NCBI GenBank assembly: GCA_028554795.2
Contig: CM068828.1
Span: 6,403,720 to 6,467,719, forward strand
Length of the DNA stretch: 64,000 bases
Direction of reading: 5' to 3'
From: Sinohyriopsis cumingii
Taxonomy: Eukaryota; Mollusca; Bivalvia; Unionida; Unionidae
Position 1 is the stretch's first letter. Every line of letters starts with the position of its first letter. Made by a program: the position numbers and the translations under genes. Positions 62,411 through 64,000 of the stretch are shown here, piece after piece. The notes below the pieces were generated by a model. It was not told the origin of the DNA, did not search any database, and saw nothing but the letters and a program-made list of their open reading frames with translations.

Positions 62411-63014
62411 CTCTATAAAAAAGTGCCTGTTAGACAATAACTTCACCATGTATCTTTACATATACTTTACAAAAAAATGATTAATTAGGATTAGGACATG
62501 ATGGAAAGTTCAATACATACCTGGATACATTCATATATGCATACATAAACACAAAAATACATAGTTAAATTTTCCAAATTTTCATAACCTGGTCAGATAA
62601 GAAATCCCAATGGGATCTGTACTTGCAAAACATGTATACTCCCTGATCAGGCCAAAAAGTCCAAGTTTATTTTTTTTGAAAATTTCAAGAATTGCAAGAA
62701 GATCCAATCTGGCTATCCACATATATATATATACAAAAGATGCATAATACATTTCGTCTACCTTGCTTTTTTGTTGTTGTTGTGGTAAATCATATTTACA
62801 AAAAACACACTAGTCTATGAAAAGTCCAAATATGAGAAAAAAAATTGAAAAGCTGATGTGACGGCCTAAAAATTTAGTTAAGTCATTTGCACATGAATAT
62901 AAAATTAATATGACGTAAAAATGTATTTTGTCCATCATAAGTGTTTTTGTTCAACCATGCCAACAAGGTCTGATTCAAAATAGTCTGTCCACAAATTTCA
63001 ATGTCTTTTATGAA
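62411..63014. other. No feature seen
   Basis: A+T-rich sequence with a short (AT)n near 62722; nothing else recognised. Confidence 0.5.
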
Positions 63015-63240
63015 AGAAAATCAGGAAGTCCTTGGAGAACCACCAACCCACAGGAAGCTACTAGTCCTTGGAGAACCATCAACCCACAGGAAGCTACTAG
63101 TCCTTGGAGAACCACCAACCCACAGGAAGCTACTAGTCCTTGGAGAACCACCAACCCACAGGAACCTACTAGTAAGCTTTCTCACATACCCACAATGGCC
63201 GAGGCAGAGACTCAAACCCTAGAGTCAGAGGTGAGATGTC
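63015..63240 (-). mobile_element. SINE-A fragment with internal 36-bp array
   Basis: TCCTTGGAGAACCACCAACC and CACAGGAAGCTACTAG are repeated four times (to about 63170), then normal SINE-A sequence follows (AAGCTTTCTCACATACCCAC AATGGCCGA). The unit corresponds to the SINE-A segment around AAGAACCACCGACCCACGAG. Confidence 0.9.
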
Positions 63241-63745
63241 AGTGACCTGTAAATCCCCCAGTATCAGAGGTGAGATGTCAGTGACCTGTAAACCCCCCCC
63301 ACCCCGAGTCAGAGTTTAGATGTGACCTGTAAATCCCCCAGCATCAGAGGTGATATGTCAGTGACCTGTAAATCCCCCAGACTCAGAGGTGAGATGTCAG
63401 TGACCTGTAAATCCCTCAGCATCAGAGGTGATATGTCAGTGACCTGTAAATCCCCCAGAGTCAGAGGTGAGATGTCAGTGACCTGTAAATCCCACAGCAT
63501 CAGAGGTGAGATGTCAGTGACCTGTAAATCCCCCAGCATCAGAGGTGAGGTGTCAGTGACCTGTAAATCCCATAGAGTCAGAGGTGATGTCAGTGACCTG
63601 TAAATCCCCCAGCATCAGAGGTGAGATGTCAGTGACCTGTAAATCCCCCAGAGTCAGTGGTGAGATGTCAGTGACCTGTAAATCCCACAGCATCAGAGGT
63701 GAGATGTCAGTGACCTGTAAATCCCCCAGCATCATACTGTACATA
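63225..63745. repeat. ~39-bp minisatellite derived from SINE-A head region
   Basis: About 13 units of GAGGTGAGATGTCAGTGACC / TGTAAATCCCCCAGAGTCA. The unit starts as the SINE-A sequence GAGGTGAGATGGCAGTGATC / CGTAA and runs on directly from the SINE-A fragment. Confidence 0.93.
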
Positions 63746-63756
63746 CATCATCAGTG

Positions 63757-64000
63757 TACATACTGGATATCAGCTTGGTACCATTTGCTTTATGTCAGCT
63801 TGGTATCATTTGCTTGATATCAGCTTGGTACCATTTGCTTTTAGGATAAATAAGACATCATCAGAAGTCTATTATTGAAAACCTATGTCAAAAAAATACT
63901 CCATTCAGAGCAAGTAGTGACAAGATTTTTAGATAGCCATCATGGTTGCCATATTGAAAGTATGACTGCCACTATTCTCATCTAGGTATCAAAAGAAGTA
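63757..64000. repeat. Dispersed repeat D, cut by window edge
   Basis: Short GATATCAGCTTGGTACCATT duplications, then a unit with AAGACATCATCAGAAGTCTA and AGTAGTGACAAGATTTTTAG, continuing past 64000. Confidence 0.8.

Overview
The window is animal nuclear DNA. It is A+T-rich, and its one recognisable host gene is split into short exons by long GT-AG introns. Much of the rest is minisatellite, SINE and decayed transposon. The mix of tRNA-headed SINEs, pogo-like and DIRS-like relics and very many minisatellites suggests a lophotrochozoan, most likely a mollusc. That taxonomic guess is an inference and is weak.

The host gene is on the minus strand. Fifteen exons between 48959 and 2226 join in one uninterrupted frame (1889 coding bases, about 629 residues) and encode the middle of a type II diacylglycerol kinase, the delta/eta/kappa class. 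In order they give: C1 domain 1, C1 domain 2, the catalytic DAGKc core with its GGDG and GTGNDLA motifs, a long Ser-rich linker, and the approach to the accessory catalytic half. The N-terminal PH exons were not found in the 15 kb upstream. The C-terminal accessory domain and any SAM domain lie off the left edge.

Layout. 1-2.2 kb: left-edge 27-bp array, a dispersed repeat and a SINE-B copy. 2.2-22.6 kb: linker exons, the last catalytic exon, SINE-A copies and arrays of 38, 33, 22, 48, 56 and 25 bp. 22.6-41.8 kb: catalytic exons with 49-, 44- and 27-bp arrays, a pogo-like transposase relic, a SINE nested in another SINE, blocks of a ~150-175 bp dispersed repeat, and two TA-flanked elements with terminal inverted repeats. 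41.8-49 kb: C1 exons with a palindromic ~70-bp array and a 30-bp array. 49-64 kb: no exon recognised. It holds a foldback-like element, SINE copies, a DIRS-like retroelement relic with an internal higher-order repeat, a perfect 21-bp hairpin, and arrays that appear to have grown out of a SINE.

Two SINE families are well supported. SINE-A has a tRNA-Leu-like head and an (AAC)n tail; most copies have visible target-site duplications. SINE-B has a different tRNA-like head and ends in an (AC)n-type tail. All seven SINE-B copies lie in the same orientation as the kinase gene. No bacterial-type operon, CRISPR array, genuine tRNA or rRNA gene, or second host gene was found. The long open frames in the window are mostly products of tandem arrays whose unit length is a multiple of three.
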